64,000 bases of DNA from Flavobacterium flavigenum (GTDB lineage Bacteria > Bacteroidota > Bacteroidia > Flavobacteriales > Flavobacteriaceae), in the NCBI RefSeq assembly GCF_027111255.2, contig NZ_CP114285.2, positions 2,976,001 through 3,040,000 of the forward strand, read 5' to 3'. The translations under genes were made by a program, and so were the position numbers. This document shows, one piece after another, positions 56,701-62,700 of the stretch (position 1 is the first letter of the stretch; every line of letters starts with the position of its first letter). The notes beneath the pieces were generated by a model that worked only from the letters and a program-made list of their open reading frames with translations, had not been told where the DNA came from and made no database searches.

Positions 56701-59700
56701 GGTTGTGCTACATTGCCAGCACTACAGCCAAATGGCGTAACAACATTCGTAGCTGCCAATAATACAGGCTCGGTGATCGTTACAGGAACTGCTGGTGAAG
56801 CACATCCTTTGGCATCCGTTACCACTACTGAATATGTTGTTCCTGCAATAAGGCCTGTATACAATCCTGTTGTGTTTCCGCTTGCATTGGCACCAGTGCC
56901 GCTTAGGGCATAAGTGTATGGAGCAACTCCGTTTGAAGCCGTTACCGTAATCGTTCCGTTGCTCTCTCCATTACAGATTACTGCTGTTGGAACTGCAGTA
57001 GCCGTTGGCGTTGAAGGTGTAGTTACAACTGCCGCGTTTGTCGTTACCGAACAAACCGCCGCATTGCTGTCTGTTATCACAAATGTATAGCTGCCCGCTG
57101 CTGAAACTGAAGCTGTGAAGCCTGTTGCTGTAGCAGTTACCGGTCCTGTAGCAACTCCGCCTACATACATTTGGTAAGTGTATGGTGCAACCCCGTCTGT
57201 AATAACAACATCAATAGTAGCATCAACAGATCCTGCACAATACAAGTCTTTAGTCAATGTAGCGGTAGCCAATAATTGTTTCTCGATTGTATAATTTACA
57301 AATGCCTCACAGCCATTATCATCCCTGATGCCTAATCTATAAGTACCCGGTGATGTAAAGGTAGCTGTTGATGTAGCTATGGCCGATCCGTTTACTGTGT
57401 ATGATTTAACATTGTTATACGTCGTAGTCAAGGCATCCAGGTCAACTATCAGGGCTGATCCTGCATAACACTGTGGTGCTGCCGGATTAATTGTAGGAGC
57501 CGCATTGTTTGTAATGCTGACATTCTCCCTGTGGATACAGCCGTTAGCATCTTTTACATAAACATCCCATGAAAGGTCTGTCAGATTCGTATCTACTGAC
57601 ATCACTGCACTAGTGCTGTATGCCGAAGCAACCGGAGCTCCCGCGCCGCCTTGTACAACTGCGTAAGTGTAAGAGCCTGTTCCGCCGGTCACAGCGCTAA
57701 CTGTGATAGTAGAAATATCCTGTGAACAGAACACTTTGGTACCTGATGCCGTGAAAGCAATCGGGTTTGGTTCTGTTATAGTAACTGCCGCATTCGCTGA
57801 ACAATGTGTTGTATTGTCCTGTACGGTTACTGTATATGTACCTGCTGATAATCCTGTAAGGGTAATTACATCGCCAGATTGTGAAACCTGTGCTGCTGGA
57901 ACTGCCGGAGAAGTCACAACGCTGTAATTGCCAGTGGCGCTGAAGCCCGTAACGGTAAACTGTGCTGAACCGTTATTGGTAGTACCGTCTGCTGCATTAC
58001 ATGAAATATCATTCAGCATAACCCCTGCAATAGCAATTGGAACTACAGGGCTAACTGTATAATTTCTCTCTATTGAACAGCCATTGGCATCCGTTACCCT
58101 GAACAAATAAGTATCTGGTGCCAAACCAGTAAACAACGCGTTATTTCCGTTATTAACCGTGATTGGGGAAATGATCTCGTATTTGGCCATAGGAACATAT
58201 CCACCCGATACTGTCAAAGCAATATCGGCAACATTGCCCGGACAAACTGGTGCTGTGGTCACAGCAAAGGTAATATCCGTTAACGGTAAATATCTGTTTA
58301 CTGTAGCGCTTCCGCTTACAATACAGCCATTGGCATCCTTAACAGAGTAAGCAATAACCTGGTCGGTGCCATTGTCTGCAACAACTAATGTATTGACTGA
58401 ACTATAAACACCTGATCCGTTGAAGCTATAAGTATATGGAGATGTACCTGTACCCGCTGTAGCCGTTACCGTAACAACTGCAGGTTGTGCTACATTGCCA
58501 GCACTACAGCCAAATGGCGTAACAACATTCGTAGCTGCCAATAATACAGGCTCGGTGATCGTTACAGGTGCTGAATTTAATATACAGTTTCTTGCATTAC
58601 GAACTGTTACAACATAAGCCGTACCTGCTGATAAACCTGTAAATGTATTTGTTGTTTGCTCAGTAAGTCCTCCGTCTAAACTATATTTATAAGGACCTTC
58701 ACCTCCGCTAACATTCACTGTAATAGTACCGTCAGCAACTCCATTACAACTTACATTTGTTACTGTCGTTCCAAATACTGTACTTGGAATTGGATCTAAA
58801 TCAAAACTAGTTGTAGTTTGACAAACCGTAGTATTATTAAGATCCCTAACTCTAAATACATAATTTCCTGCTGCTAAAGCTAAATATGGATTAGAAGCAG
58901 ATACAAATCCGCCACTATTGAACGATACTTCATAATTATAATTAGCAGCTGGTGTTGTATTACCTCCTGTAGTCGTTAATGTAATTACCGCTTCCGGATT
59001 TGTTGTACAATCAAGTTGTTTAGTCAATGAAGCCGATAAGTTTAGTTTAGGATATACTTCAAAATCAACATCAGCTGTACATCCGTTTCCATCTTTAATT
59101 ACTAAATTATAAGTACCTGCAGCGTTGAATGTAAAACTTGGTGAAGCCTTGAAAGCACTTCCGTTTACACTATAAGTCGCTCCTCCTATAATATCAGGAT
59201 CAACTGTTCCTGAAAAAGTAATGGTAAACGCAGTTCCATCATAACAAATCGGAGCTGCTGGTGGAGTAACTGTTGGCGCATCATCTGCATCTAATGTAAC
59301 AGCTGCAGTTTTAATACAACCATAAGCATCTTTTGCATAAACAATATAATTTCCTGTTACACTTGTTGCGAAAGTTGTATTTCCTGTCCAACCTGCAGTG
59401 GTTGCAGTTGGGGCAGCAGCAGATACTAATAAATACTGATAGGTATAAGGTGCTGTACCATCTTTTGCCTGAGCAGCAATTACACCATCCTCATTACAAT
59501 TAACATTTTTAATTTTTGAAGCTGTAACTGTCAATATTTCGACAGATTCTTTAATATTGAAATTAGCTGAAGCAAAACCACACCCAGAATTTGGTCCTGA
59601 AGCTTCTTTTATATAAACATAATAACTCCCTACACCTAAGTTTATAGGAATATTAGGAATATTAATTGTGCTTGAACCTGATACTGTTAAACTACCTGAA

Positions 59701-62700
59701 ACATATTTAGACACATTTGTAAATGCTTCGAAAATTTCATATGTATAATTTACTGATGAAGCACCAGCATTAATTACATCAAAAGATACATTACCATCAT
59801 TGCTTCCTTTACAACTAATATTTCTTGGAACCATATTAGCAACTGTAACTGAAGTTGTAGAAGGTACTGGAATTTTAGATGTTTCATAATAGTAACATTT
59901 TGTATTTTCATCATATACAATAAATGTATAAGTTACTCCTGGTGATAGGTTTGTAAAGAGGGTTTCTTTACTAGCTGCAGGCATTTCTCCCTGCCATCCA
60001 TCTGTTCCATCAGCAGTCCAAACTTGTCCGTCTCCTTTATAAATATTGAAATGGAATGGCCCGGAACCAGCAAAAGAAGAAGTAATCTTAACTGTAGCCG
60101 ATCCTCCTGTAGCACAAGTTACTGTTGGATCAATAGTAATACCTAATGAATTTGGTGGTGATGCTACTAATACATTGTCTTCAATAATTGAACATCCATT
60201 TGCATCAACAATTCTAATCTGATACAAACCGAAATCAACCACATTAAATGTAACTGATGTTGTCCCAGATGCATTTGGTTCATGTTCATTATATCCGTTA
60301 ATACCTGTTACATAATAAGTATAAGGAGCTGTTCCTCCTGTTCCACCTATTGTACTTACTCCATCAGTAATTTTATCAATTATTATGGATCCTTTAGATA
60401 TACCCGTACCAGAATTACATTGAATTGGAATTACTGTTTTTGTAATAACAATTGGTTTTGGTTGATTAATTACAAAAGGAAACGCATCTGTACAACCTTT
60501 AGCATCTCTTACGGTAATTGTATAGTTACCGGCAGCTAAACCAGAAGTCTGAGTTCCATAATCAGTACCTGTAGTTGTGTTTAATACATTGAAAACAAAT
60601 GGAGCTAATCCTTTTGTATTATCAATTGTTATATTAATTGCTGCAGTATTATCACCATTACAATTAATAGATTGTGTTTGAGAAACACCAGTAATATCAG
60701 GATTAACTATTGGTGTAACTATAATTGCTGTTGTTGTTGAAGCAGAACACAAATTGGCATCTGTAACTGTAAAAGTATAGTTACCCGGAGTACTTGTAGT
60801 AAATACATTTCCTGCAAAAGTTCCAGTGTTAGGAGAACTTGCGTATGTAAATGATCCTGTACCTCCTGTTGGAGTTACTGTAATTTGTGCAACTGTTGGA
60901 GCTGTACAAGTAATATCTTTATTTAAAACGGCACTTACAGTTAATTGTGGAGCTACTGTAACCGGGTTGCTGTCTGCAGTACAACCGTTAGCATCTTTTA
61001 CACGAATAGTATATGTACCTATCGATGTTATTGTAAAAATATTAGATGCCTGATAAGAACCACCTCCATTAATACTGTAAGATAAAGTTCCTGTTCCTCC
61101 TGTTGTTGATGCCGTAATGGTGTATCCTCCAGGAGTACCTAAACAACCTGCTCCAATAGCAACAACTGCTGTTGGCGCATTATCTGTAGCAACAGCAACA
61201 TCTACTTTAAATGTACAGCCATTGGCATCTTTAACCCAAACATCCCAGTTGGCGTTTGTAGCCGGGTTTAAGTCCGCAACGCTGCTGGCAACATAATCTG
61301 TCGTTGCCGGAGCAACACCGTCTTGTTTGTAAGCATATGTATAGCCTGGAGTACCTCCTGTAGCCGTTACTGTAACCTTAGAAGTAGAAACATTACAGTT
61401 CGCATTCACCGCTGAAGCTGTAGCTCCTAATAAACTAGGCTGGGTAATAGTGATAGATGTAGATGCGGTACATCCTGTAGTCTCATCTGTGAAAACAACA
61501 TCATAAGTACCCACACCAAGGTTTGGCAAGGTAAACGAAGCTGCACTCTGAGCCGTAACTGCAGGATTTGTGTTGACTTTATAACTGTAAGTAGTAGTAA
61601 ACTGGCTTACATCGTAACGGATAGAACCTGTAGAACCTCCATTACAATATACATCGTTCAGCTTGGTGGCAATTGCTGCAATTGGGGTAACAACAGGAAC
61701 CGTATGGGAACCTGTAGCATAACAGCCGCTCGCATCGGTAACCTTGAAACTATAAGTAACACCTCCGGCCAATCCGGTGAAGATACCTGTAGTATTTGAT
61801 GTAACAGAAGCTGCTGGTGCCGTAATCTCATAAGTAAACGTCGTACCAACTCCTGTACCTGCTGCCTTGGCAACTGTAACCGTACTAGTGGTACGCGAAG
61901 CCGGGCTGCAGTAAATATCGGTATGGGTAATTCCTGAAATTACCGGTGGATTTAATCTGTTGATAACAACTGAACCTGGGAAAGTACAGCCGTTGTTGTC
62001 TTTTACAATATAATGTATCGTCTGGTCTGTACCGTTATCGGAAACCGTGAATGTTCTTGTACCTGTAAAAGCACTTCCCTCAAAACTATACGTATACGGG
62101 GCAGTACCTGTAGTTGGAACCGCAACAGTAACAACTGCCGACTGTTTAACGTTTGTAGTCGTATTACAGCTAAAGGCTGTGGCTGATGCTGTAGTAGTCA
62201 GGGCTGTTGGCTGGGTAATGGTTACATTTACCAGACCTGTACAACCCTTGCTGTCCTTAACATAAAATGTATAACTGCCTGCTGCCAATCCTGTAAAGGT
62301 AGCCGTTGCCGTAAATCCGCTTGTAGCATTGTTGCTGTAAGTATAGCCGCCTGAACCGCCGGCACCAGTCAAGGTAACCGAACCGTTCGCTGCCCCTCCG
62401 TTGCAGCTCACATTTACCTGTGAAGCTGTAACTGTAGGATCTGAAATCCCATTTACTGTAGCTGTAGTGATAACAGTACAGCCTGGTGTATTTGAATCTG
62501 TAACCCTAAAAGTATAAGTGCCTGCTGCTGATGCTGTATAGACATTGCTTCCCATGGCTGCATAAGTCGTTCCTCCATTAGTAGAAACTTCATATGTATA
62601 GCCTGTTCTGCCTCCTGAGGCCGTAACTGTAATCTGTGCCTGAGGCGTCGTTGGGGAACAGCTAAGCTCTCTGGTCACTGCTGCATTTGCTGTCAACTGT

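Noticed and set aside
49585-58350. Plus-strand open frames of 63-74 codons repeated every 1,782 bp opposite sprB
   Set aside because: They repeat only because the DNA repeats. They lie antisense to the adhesin frame, have no ribosome or promoter signals, and are composed of the complement of Thr/Ala/Val codons.
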